Assembly: GCA_023231475.1 (NCBI GenBank)
Contig: JALJEE010001028.1
Location: 1-45,703 of the forward strand
Length of the DNA stretch: 45,703 nucleotides
Reading direction: 5' to 3'
DNA from: Seison nebaliae
Taxonomy: Eukaryota; Rotifera; Pararotatoria; Seisonacea; Seisonidae
Both the position numbers and the translations under genes were made by a program. Below are positions 1-9,700 of the stretch, piece by piece. The notes beneath the pieces are model-generated. The model was not told where the DNA came from. It did no database searches and saw only the letters and a program-made list of their open reading frames with translations. The number at the start of each line of letters is the position of its first letter. Position 1 is the stretch's first letter.

Positions 1-1552
1 CTCAATCATTTCTCTCTTATCAGTACAGAAGGTAAAAGAATCGGAAACTGTCAAAAATTTGATGATTGAAAATGGGAAAGAAATGAAGTTTAATTATTTT
101 CCATCAATTTAAAATTACTAATATTCCATTCAAGATATGATGTTGTCGAATTGGATGAATTGAAAAGACAAACGACGAAAAGAATGAAAAAATTCCAGAG
201 GAAAAAACCAGAAAATTTCTTAAATGGAGAAGAATTGTATCATGAAGTTCAATCGAAACATAATCAAATAATGAATTTACTTGTTATTTGAAGGAATCGG
301 AAACTAGTTTAGTATCATCGGGAGATGTTCAATTCTCATTCAATAGAAATGGCGATGGCGACAGTTTTTTTTCTTTTTCATTTCTAATATTCGCTAAAAT
401 TTTCCAATGAAAAAGAAAGTTTCAAAGTTATTGGAGATGATCCTTATTCGATGGAACAAGTTCAACAAATTGCCGACGAGGATCATGTTGAGAAATGGCC
501 AACAAATTTCTTCCCCCAATTCAAAATGTTAACTTGGCGTTCATTAATTCAATACAGAAAAGAATTATTGGATAAGTTTAGAAAAAAATTAGAGATTTTA
601 CTTTTAAAACTTTTCTCAGATACGCAATTGGACAGACAGTCGCTTTATTAATTATGACGAGTATTATTTGGTTTCGAATGAAATTTAATGAAGAACGATT
701 TGAAGATCGTAATTCTTTCATCTTCTTCTTCACCAATTATTATTCGTTTGTTCCAGTATTTGAAATTTTAATGCCTTGTTAGTTCAATTTATATTTTGAA
801 CAATTTCTAAATTTTTCCTTAAAAATTTTTTTCAACAATTTTCACAATTTTTTCCCGAAACATTTTTATGAACATTTTTTAAATTTTATTTATTCAAATT
901 TTTTTTTTCAGTTCCATCAGAAAAAACTATAATTAATCGAGAGAGGAGTGGTGGATATTATCGTTTATCCGCATATTATCTTTCAAAAATTGCATCGAAT
1001 ACTCCAATTCAACTACTTCTACCAACATTCTATCTCTTCATTACTTATTGGACAACAAATCTGATGCCTGAAACATCAGCTTTCTTCTTATCATATCTCA
1101 CTTTTGTTATCGGAATTATTCACGTACAAAGTTATGGTATATGTCTAGCTATCTACTTTAATAATCTGAAGTTGTCGGCTCTTTTCGCTACTATCTTCAT
1201 TCTCACATCGATGGTACTTGCAGGATTTTATGTTCAACAATTTCCCCAATGGTTGGAATGGGCGAAATATGTGTCTTTTATGTTCTATCTCTATTCAACA
1301 CAACTCTATTCTCAATATGCAATGTCGAACCATCAATTCGAATGTCTCGATCTCAACGAAACTAGTTGGAGTACATGTCAATCAAATAATCTGAATAGAA
1401 CGGTGAAAGCGAACATTATTTTTGAAAATAACATTACATTAAATCCTCTCCATCCTTCAATCAGTTTACTCATTATTATGATTGGCACGGTCGTTATGTT
1501 TTCATTCGGTTATTTCATTTTAAGGAAATTAAGAAAACCAAAATTTGATTAA
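1..1552 (+). CDS. ABCG-family half-transporter, C-terminal part (5' end outside window)
   Basis: ABC transporter of the G (White/ABCG2) subfamily, a membrane exporter that works as a dimer. Only the linker and transmembrane domain are here; the ATP-binding domain lies upstream of base 1. Supported exons end at 575, then 620-777 and 912-1552, with introns GTTTAG..CTCAG and GTTAGT..TTTCAG that join in phase. The joined protein shows the ABCG order: WRSLIQYRKELLD before TM1, then FFTNYYSFVPVFEI, then the re-entrant helix motif SGGYYRLSAYYLSK (compare EYISGYYRVSSYFLGK in ABCG2). A hydrophobic TM block follows, then a Cys-containing extracellular loop (FECLDLNET, TCQSNN) and a final TM helix with a basic tail. 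Short linker exons occur in 1-450, but their joins are ambiguous. AATAAA at 1622-1627 is a likely poly(A) signal. Substrate unknown; family call secure. Confidence 0.85.
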
Positions 1553-1592
1553 ACTTTTATTGAAATTTCTAATAATTAAGAAACGTTCGTCT

Positions 1593-1627
1593 TTTATTCA
1601 TTTTACTGTTAATTGTTCATGAATAAA
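1593..1627. terminator. Convergent poly(A) signals of the ABCG gene and the coiled-coil gene
   Basis: AATAAA on the plus strand at 1622-1627 lies 70 nt after the ABCG stop. AATAAA on the minus strand at 1593-1598 lies about 50 nt after the stop of the convergent gene. If cleavage follows the usual 10-30 nt rule, the two transcripts overlap tail to tail. Confidence 0.5.
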
Positions 1628-1645
1628 GTTCTGATGTTAAACCAT

Positions 1646-2543
1646 TTAACAATCGACTTCTGGTATTGGATCTTCTTTTTTTGCCGAAGTATTTCTCGCC
1701 TTCATCGAAGAGATTCGCTGTTGAATTATACTCTGTTGTTGTTGTTTCTCCAATAATTTACTTAAATTTATTATAATAATTAATTTGATTATTATTCAAA
1801 TGAAATGATGATTATTAACCTTTCTTGATCTTGTTGTGCATTATTGAGCACTTCTTTCGCACGTCCTTCCAAATCCTGTTCCTGTTTCTTTTGTTCCATT
1901 AATCTCTTCAATTTCTCTTGTTGTTGTATTTGTACGTGGTTCATTCGTTGATTTACACCAGTTATTTTTTGAGTCACTTTCTCTTCATCCTAGGAAATCT
2001 ATAAAAAAACAATAAAAAAAATCAAAATTTAACATCATTTCCCATATCTCGATTATCTTTCATTGCGTCAGCTTTACGACGACGATCACGTTTCAATAGA
2101 TATTTCTTAACTGCATCTTTCTCTCCATTGAACAATTCTTTCTTTTCTTTCTTTCCGAAAGCGTAAGGGTCCATATCTTCCTCGAAATCATTATCTTCCA
2201 AATCATCATCTCGATATTCGCGAATATCTTCCTTGATCTCCTCAGCCGTATTCAACAAGTCTCGACGACTTTCTTGTAAAGCCTCGATCATTTTCTTACT
2301 CTCCTCCCGATACAACTCATCGAGAGTGTGAAGAACTAATTCCTGAAAATCCATTTTATGAAAATGAAATAATTTTTCTGCTAAGAACTAAAAGTAATTA
2401 ACCTGCATTTCCTTGTTGAAAACGGAATTATTCAATTCGTCAATTTCGACATCTGCCGTTGCTTTCTCTACATCGAAATCATCAATCCCATTGTTCTTTC
2501 GAGAAAGGATGCTGGTTGCTGTTGTTATACGTTTGGAAGTCAT
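1646..2543 (-). CDS. Uncharacterised coiled-coil protein, 244 aa
   Basis: Four exons on the minus strand join in phase: 2403-2543, 2034-2342, 1820-1989 and 1646-1760, giving 244 residues. Introns are 50-60 nt with GT..AG ends (GTTAAT..TTTCAG, GTTAAA..CCTAG, GTTAAT..TTTAAG). The protein is soluble, highly charged and predicted largely helical. It has an acidic stretch (DDDLEDNDFEEDMDPYAFG), a basic segment (KKYLLKRDRRRKADAMK) and a Gln-rich C-terminal coiled coil (QIQQQEKLKRLMEQKKQEQD, then LLEKQQQQ). There is no signal peptide or membrane segment. I do not recognise the family. It is the last gene of the tight minus-strand cluster and converges on the ABCG gene. A minus-strand AATAAA at 1593-1598 lies about 50 nt after the stop. 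Confidence 0.75.
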
Positions 2544-2860
2544 CGTTTCCACACACCACTTCAACAATCGATTAGCAAGTAGTTAAAGGAGTTTTATTAT
2601 AAAACTTTTGAAAAGAAGTGGACTCAAGGAAATTGAAAATAAGAAAAAAATCGATAATCCTTCATATCTATAAATCAATAAGAGGAAAATCGATAAAATC
2701 CTTGTTATGACAACGAGAAGTCAGAAATAAACATATATTTATTCCAACTAATTTTCTTCTTTCTAATTCAAATTCAACTAACAATAATTTGTAAGAATAT
2801 ATGAACATTTCCGGAAATTTTTATTATGGGAAAATTTATAAAAGTGAAAATTAAAAAAAT

Positions 2861-5142
2861 TTATTCATCTTCGTCGCCTGCCACTTGTTCAGATTTCATT
2901 TGTTTTTTCAATTCGGCAATTTCTTCCTCGTCATCTGTCACTTCGATATCGTCGTCGTCTTCGTCGTCATTGAGAAGATCTTCGTCTTCTGGTAAATTTG
3001 AGAAATCGTCATCGACAAGTTCTCCAAAAATATTTTTTATTCGATTATCTTTTCTGTTTCGTTGCTGTTCTTCACTGTTGAGTTCGATATCAATATCAGA
3101 ATTTGTTCGATTACTTCCCTCACTTTCATGATGGATTTTCTTTTTCTTATTCTTCTTTTTGTTCTTCTTTCGATGTTTCTTTTTATGTTTCTTCACTTTC
3201 AGTTCTTCCTCTTCACTAATATCCAAATCAATTTCATCTTTTTTCTTCTCATCATCCTCCTCTTCTTCAGATAACGAACCGTTTTTCTCTTTTTCTTCTT
3301 CTAACAATTTCATCATATCATTTTTATCATTATCATGATCATCATCGTCTGATTCAAGTTTTTCATCATCAGAAATTATCTCATTCTCATCAATCGATAA
3401 AGCATCCGGTGATGGCATTCTAATCAATTTATTGATTAATTTATCTTTCTCATTCCGATAGAAATCTTCGTCGTCAAAATCATCATCTTCCTCTTCTTCG
3501 TCGTCATCGTTATATATTGTGTTGTCGATTGTGTTGAGGATTTGTTCAGCTTTCGTTCGATTTGCTTCTCGTTCCTCATTCTTCATTCCTCGAATAGATA
3601 CATTGATATCGATATTATTTACTTTCTCCTCATTCTCTTTCAAATGAGTTAATCGAACACTGAAATGAAAATTTTAAGAAAAAAATTTTTAAGTATTTTT
3701 AAAAAAAAATTATAGAAAAAATAAATCGAACCGTTTCGTCATAAAATTGTAATAAATTGCGTCTTTTTTCTCACAAAGAAATACATCGTTCGATGTTTCC
3801 TGAGAAACATCAGCATATTGTTTATGGAATTCGTAAACGTATTTTTCATTTCGATTCTCTTCGATAATATGTGCCGTTCTATCATCGATTTTTTTCAGAT
3901 GTTCATCGATTAATTCATAATAATTTTCTTCGAAAATTTTAAGTTATTTTAATAAAAATTTTAAATAAAAAACTTTTCTCTTCACTTTCCTCCATTTTCG
4001 AAAAACGTTCTTTCATCTGGAATAATTCGTCATTTAAATGAACAATCTCTTTCTCCCGTTCAATCATTCGATTGATGGAATCGTTTGTGGGAACCATAAA
4101 AATTATCATCGGTTTCTTATCTACAGTTACACTACTAATCATAGCACGAGATAATCGTTCTTTTGTTCGAGTATTTCCACCATCTCTTGATAAGATTGGT
4201 TCATCATCAAAAACGATATGAACGAAATTATGTTGCCATAGCTGTGAAAAAAAAAGTAGAAATGAATAAAAAATAAAAATAAATAAAAGAACATTAAAAT
4301 CAGGAAAGATTGATTTGACTTCAACGGGATGAACATCTTTTTTTGATGGATGAGAAAATTCCTTAAATAAAATTTCTTTTATTTTTAATTTATAATGGAA
4401 ATTAATGAAAACTTCTTTTTCTGCTTCTTCAAATGTCTTATCGATTGCAATTCGTTGTTCATTCGCATCACGTAATCGATTGAGTTCTTTAAGAATTTCT
4501 TTCCTTTTCGTTTGGAGACTCTTCGGAATTATCTTCTTCGTATTACTCGGATTTGGCTCATGACAATTCTTCCCAATGTAATCCGGTTTCGTCAACCATG
4601 AATAAGTATTGGGACGTCTGGAAATTTTGTGAATTTATAAATATAAAATCAATTTCAACTTCTTTTCATTTGTTGTATCGTCAGTCAATAAAGCCACATC
4701 TTTTTCATCTAATTTCAGATCGGTCTTATATCGATAAGAATGATTGTACACCAATTCAATTGGTAATCCGATTGATGATTCCAAATGAAAATCGAATGGT
4801 CTTTTCTTTTCTATTTCTGTTAATCCATCACGTTTCGCATATCTTAACAAATTTCGGAAAAAAATTAAATTGAAAAATTAGTGAAAACATTTCATTTCAT
4901 TCTCGAACAAGAATTTATAACAAGAAAAATTTTTAAAAAAAAGTTAAAGTAAAACTTTTGTGGATCAGATAACAAAGAAATAAATTTCAGATCTGATGGT
5001 AATTGTGGTAAGGTGTTATTGTACCGAACTTTGTATAAGAATTCTTCATTTCTAAAAAAGAATTAGAAAGTTCATAAAAAAGGGAAAAAATGTTTAAAAA
5101 AAACTTAAAATCTGTTTTCTTCAAATTGTTGTTGGGGAACAT
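2861..5142 (-). CDS. PAF1: PAF1, RNA polymerase II-associated factor 1
   Basis: Scaffold subunit of the nuclear Paf1 complex, which promotes Pol II elongation and co-transcriptional histone marks. Eight exons join in phase: 5105-5142, 4956-5051, 4660-4842, 4413-4617, 4293-4361, 3974-4241, 3732-3927, 2861-3659, giving 617 aa (human 531). Landmarks in order: YKVRYNNTLPQLPSDLKF (human CRVKYCNSLPDIPFDPKF), a SWLTKPDYI segment, AIDKTFEEAEK, HPVEVKSIFPDFNLWQH, HIVFDDEP, ENYYELI..IYYNFMTKRVRL, then a long acidic tail as in other PAF1 proteins. The tail also carries a Lys/His-rich block (KKHKKKHRKK), possibly a nuclear localisation signal. The start is a short exon beginning MFPNNNLKK. The GAATAAAT at the stop codon holds a possible poly(A) signal. 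Intron 4413/4361 is inferred because removing it restores the exact human spacing. Confidence 0.93.
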
Positions 5143-5224
5143 TGAAGATGAGAGAGAAAGAGGAATTTTAAATGAGACAATTCTAATATAGAAGACGAAG
5201 AAAAGAAATAAAAAGAAATTTTAA
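5143..5224 (-). promoter_or_regulatory. 82-bp TIMM29-PAF1 intercistronic region with a splice-acceptor-like signal
   Basis: On the minus strand the gap holds a long pyrimidine-rich run (TTTCTTTTTATTTCTTTTC) ending in TATATTAG at 5183-5190. The AG lies 40 nt before the PAF1 ATG, with no ATG between. No minus-strand AATAAA was seen in the gap. This is what a trans-splice acceptor inside a polycistronic transcript would look like. It could equally be the end of a cis-spliced 5'UTR intron. Confidence 0.4.
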
Positions 5225-5866
5225 TTAAACTTTCCACTTTATAATGGAAACACAAGAATCACTCAATTCATCGTCCATAACATCAAAATCATCAGTTTGA
5301 TTTCTTATAATCCACCATCGATTGAAGAAACCTATATCCACCACATATCGATGCCATTCACTCCATTTCATTATGACAGCATTGTCATTCTTCCGTTTCT
5401 CATGATCAGTATTAAAGAAATCAAACCAGATACAGGAAAAGAATCCGAATGAAGTTATTTTCAATCGATTCTCATTCCTTAATTTGGAGAGACGTTCCAC
5501 ATAATTAAATTTACTTTCACTTCGAATAAATTGAGAAACATAAAGAAATTTCTCTTTCTCTTCCAATAATTCCAAATCATATTTCTTCATTGATGGATTC
5601 GTATTCCATAAAACGACGGAAGTGATCAACGAGGAAGAATAAAGAAATGTTTTGATAGGAGAACTTTTACCTATCTGTATCAGATCTCTTCCTGCATCCA
5701 AATAATCGAGATACATCAATCGGAAATATTCTTTCGTTCTTTTCATTAAACGATTCCATAATTTTTCCTTTACTTCTCCATTATTCTTCCCCACATTCAA
5801 TTTACTCGATCTCCTCCATTTATCGATACTGGAGAGTTGTTTCAACCAAACTCGACCCGAAGACAT
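5225..5866 (-). CDS. TIMM29: TIMM29-like mitochondrial TIM22-complex subunit, 213 aa
   Basis: Tim29 is an inner-membrane protein that supports the TIM22 carrier translocase in animals. This intact single-exon frame has the family layout: an N-terminal KLWNRLMKRTKEYFRLMYLDY segment with conserved YLDYLDAGRDL (human LLRDYAEACRDA). A single TM stretch lies around residues 70-90 (TFLYSSSLITSVVLW). The diagnostic C-terminal block is VDIGFFNRWWIIRNQTDDFD followed by VMDDE, matching human [20 protein letters not shown]..NDDE. It ends sooner than human TIMM29 (about 260 aa), lacking the long C-terminal tail. It sits 82 bp before PAF1 and 217 bp after PDCD5. An acceptor-like TTATTCTAG ends 15 nt before its ATG (AG at 5882-5883). 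Confidence 0.87.
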   Translation of the reverse strand: MSSGRVWLKQLSSIDKWRRSSKLNVGKNNGEVKEKLWNRLMKRTKEYFRLMYLDYLDAGRDLIQIGKSSPIKTFLYSSSLITSVVLWNTNPSMKKYDLELLEEKEKFLYVSQFIRSESKFNYVERLSKLRNENRLKITSFGFFSCIWFDFFNTDHEKRKNDNAVIMKWSEWHRYVVDIGFFNRWWIIRNQTDDFDVMDDELSDSCVSIIKWKV

Positions 5867-6083
5867 TATAAATAAATATTTCTAGAATAAAGCTTAAAAT
5901 TTAAGTTTTTCAAAATTAAAAAAATTTTAATTTCTTAAAATTGAAAGAATTTGAATTTTTCTTAACATGATTTTTTTATAAAAGAAATTGTTGTACGTCC
6001 ATCATAATTGAATGTAAATCGTATTAGAATTATGATAATATTATAAATATGAAAATATAATTAAAAATTATTATGACTTTAAT

Positions 6084-6476
6084 TTAATCAGAATCACTGT
6101 CTAATTGAACTCGTCGACGATCAAAATTGACTTTAGGTCGATTCTCTGGCATTTGTTGGTTGATTGAATTAAGGATCTGTTTGAATTCGTCATCTGATAT
6201 CTTTTCCCCACCGCCATACATTCGACCTCTTTGAATGAGAATTTTTTCGATTCGAATTCCTTTTTCCGGTTTGGCAACCATAATCGTGTTCAATCTTGCA
6301 CGAGCTTCCTGTGAGAGCATTGCAGAGAGGATGTTATTCTTCATTTCATTGTATCTCTGTTGTTGTTTTTGCTCTTGAGCTATTTGTTCCTCGGTTAGCC
6401 CTTGTGGATCGGTTGCCATATTCGATGAATTCTGCAATTCTTCTAAACGTTTTTGTTTCAATTTTTCAAAATTCAT
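6084..6476 (-). CDS. PDCD5: PDCD5, programmed cell death protein 5
   Basis: Small, conserved DNA-binding-family protein (archaeal to human), linked in animals to apoptosis, the TRiC/CCT chaperonin and the TIP60 acetyltransferase. The single-exon 130-aa frame matches the family length (human 125). Seen in order: KQKRLEELQ at the N-terminus, EMKNNILSAMLSQEARARLN (human [20 protein letters not shown]), then MVAKPEKGIRIEKILIQ, GRMYGGGEKISDDEFKQIL, KVNFDRRRVQLDSDSD (human VKFNRRKVMDSDEDD). The terminal SDSD matches the CK2-type acidic end of PDCD5. It lies between the LIN54-like gene and TIMM29 on the same strand. Confidence 0.95.
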   Translation of the reverse strand: MNFEKLKQKRLEELQNSSNMATDPQGLTEEQIAQEQKQQQRYNEMKNNILSAMLSQEARARLNTIMVAKPEKGIRIEKILIQRGRMYGGGEKISDDEFKQILNSINQQMPENRPKVNFDRRRVQLDSDSD

Positions 6477-6786
6477 TTTGATAATTTTCTTTTATTATTA
6501 TTTTTCATAGAAGCTTAAATCTTATACTCCATCTAATTCCATACCGATTAAGAATAGCATCATAAACTGTTTTCAATCAAATAATGTGGAAAAGTAAAAT
6601 AAAAAAATTTTCAAAAATTAATTTTAAGGAGAATTTGAATAAATTTTATTTGAGGAAATTAAAATTTACAGGAAATATCATTAATGGTACAACTCCATAA
6701 TATTCTTCATAAAACTATTTCTCTCGTTTTCTAAATATGAAATGATGAACATCCTCTCAATGTTCCGTTATTTGAAAGGAAGATAA

Positions 6787-9700
6787 TTAAAATACTTGAC
6801 GATTGTCTGTATAATTGTTGCCATGGTAATTATGTCGTTCATGACTGACAATATGATGGTTTGGTTGTGGTGGTGGTGGTGTGCGTATATGATGTTGATG
6901 TGATGGTATTTGTGACATAATATTTTGATGCATAATATGATCAGAATTATCGATTGGTTGACCATAAGAAACATTATGATGATAATCGCCATCAGATTGA
7001 TCATATTGTGAATGTTCGTTATAATTATTCTCCTCATAATTATTTTCCGATATTTGTTCTAAATAAAATAATTAATAATTTAAATGAAATTAAATTAATA
7101 TTAACCTAATTGATCTTTCACTACCGTTTCATAAGAATCAGTGAGAGTTTTATGGAGACAGAAAAAGGGAAGATATCCCATTGCCAACATGTCCTGGAAA
7201 GTGCCATGAGCATGATTGTGTAATGAATTAGAAAGATTACTGAGACCATCCAAAGCGGAACGTGTTTGAGATTGGTTCAATTTCTCTTTTTCACTATCAT
7301 CATCTAAATCTCTGCCAGCTTTGATAAATCGAGCGATAACCATATCCCATGCTATCATAATAAACGATATTAATGAATAAAAAAATTGAAATGAAAAAAA
7401 CTTTTTAATTTTGCATATTGTGAATCGAGACAATTAGCTCCATGAAATGTGGAAGCTAAATCTTTTAGGACACTCTCATCCACGATCGGCATCTCGTTAA
7501 CACATTCCATATTTTTGAGACGAGTACGATAAACTAAAACTTTCGAATGAATCGCTGTAATTATAGCGAGATAATTCTCAGGACTCAAAAAAGTATCTCG
7601 TACGAGAAATATATTGTCGAAGAAATCAGAGAACTCTTCACTCGTCAAATGTTCGGGACGTTCCTCCAATTCATTATTTCTCTTCACTTCCTCATCATCA
7701 TCTTCATTATCTTTCAATCCATCTTTCAATCGATAATCATTAATATCATGATTCACTTGGAATGGTGGTGTGACATGATCGCTTCGTCGGAAGACACGAG
7801 ATTGGATGACGGATTCCACTGTCAATTCTGATTGGCAATAATCAGGAGTTAAAATTCCACATCTAACACTCTTCACATTATCAAGGAAAGATGCAAGTTC
7901 ATAATCATCAGTGAAATAACTAATATCTTCGTCATCAGAATCAGATTGAGAATCAGAATTATCTTCATCGTCTTCTTCCTCTTCTTCATAATCGTATTCA
8001 TCATCATCATATTCTTCTGATAATAATTCATTATCATTATCATCTTCTTCAAATTCCTCATCTATTTTTTCTTCCATTTCAATTTTTGAATGATCTTCAA
8101 TGTCATCACTTTCAATTTCTTCTCTAAAATTATTTCTTTTATTTTCAACTTCTTTTCTAAAATCATTTCTTTTATCTTCAACTCCTGTCCTCTCATCATC
8201 TCCTTCAATTCCAACATCAACTTCATTATCTTCTTCTTCCTCTTCAAATTCTTCTTCGTCTGAAGAAAATTCTTCATCTTCCTCCTCGTTATCATAACCA
8301 TCGGAATCATCTTCCTGACTATTATCTCCAATTTCACTTTCATCCTCACTTTCATCTTCACTATTTAATTCAACATTATCCGACTCATCTCCATCTTCTA
8401 TCGACACTTCTTTCTCGACAATATTTCCAATTTCCATTTTGTCTTTTTTTCCTTCGTCAATTTCAATTTTGTCTTTTTCATTTCCAATTTCAACAGTTTC
8501 TTCATTTTCAATTTCGACATTCTTTTCATTTTCAATTTCAACATTCTCTTCTTGATCATGTCCAATTTTGAGATTATCTTCTCCATCTTCAATTTCGATA
8601 TTTTTTTCCTCATCGTCTTCTGATTCATCATCATCATCATCACTATCACTATCCTCAATTTGAGAAGATTGAGTAATCCATGGCATATATTGGTCATTCA
8701 TTGTTGTCAACATGGAACGTAAAGTCAAAATATCAGTTCTTGTCAAAAAATTGAAATTTGTCGCTATCAATTTCCCCAATTCTACATTGTATGTCATTAA
8801 CGGTTTTTTAGCTGCTGATGTATTGCCAAATGAACACATTGCCAATAATTCATTAACTTTTTTCACTCTTCCCTCAATGTCAACCATATCCAAAGTGGCA
8901 TCATAATTCTCCTCCATTTTCTTCTCCTTTATCAATTTCGGTCCGATTAATACAGCAGTGTTGAGATATTGTTGTTCATTTCCCTCCTCATTCATTTCCA
9001 TTATTATATCATTTTGATGATCTGTTAAATCAGTTGTATCGTCCAGATTAATCATTTGACCATTTTTAAGTTGATTTAATGTGTTGGAAGGAATTTGGAT
9101 ATAATTCGAAAGTATTTCATGATTATCATCATCTTTCTCATCTTTCCCTTTTTCTTTCATTTGATGATTTCTCTCATTCATCATTGACATCTCACCCATC
9201 GATTCATTCACATAATGAGTTGGTGCCATTCCCAAATGAGGATTTGGTGATAAATCATAATGAATATGTTGTACTGTATATGGATATGGTTTGGGAGGTT
9301 GATGATGATCATTTGATACTCGAATTGGGAACATTTGTTCAAAATCATTTTTATTTACTTTCTTCTCTTCCGTTCTCCCAATTAATGAATCGAATGCATT
9401 TAATAATAATTCCTTATTAAAATTCATCGAATCTCGTACAATATAAATTTCTTCATTTATCTTTTTCGTTTCCTCACCATTTTCATCTTCATTTATTTCT
9501 TCCATTCTTTCTTTATTCACTACTTCTCCTGGTTCGATTTCAACAAATTTCGATTTTTTATTTCTCGTTGGACCAATTAATGAATCGGAAGTGATGATTC
9601 TTTTAGTCATTCTTCCTTTCAATTCTTCTTCATTCATTTCCATATCTTCTTCATTTATTTCCTCCGTTGGTTTCAATTCTTTTTCCATTAATCCTTTTTC

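Noticed and set aside
2826-3274. Plus-strand Ser- and Phe-rich open frames
   Set aside because: They are antisense shadows of the Asp/Glu/Lys-rich PAF1 tail.
4139-4336. Minus-strand 65-aa hydrophobic frame
   Set aside because: Runs through a PAF1 intron in another register; removing the intron gives a continuous PAF1 match.
7873-8697. Met/Lys-rich minus-strand and Ser-rich plus-strand frames in the acidic block
   Set aside because: Register shifts and antisense of GAT/GAA repeats in the LIN54-like gene.
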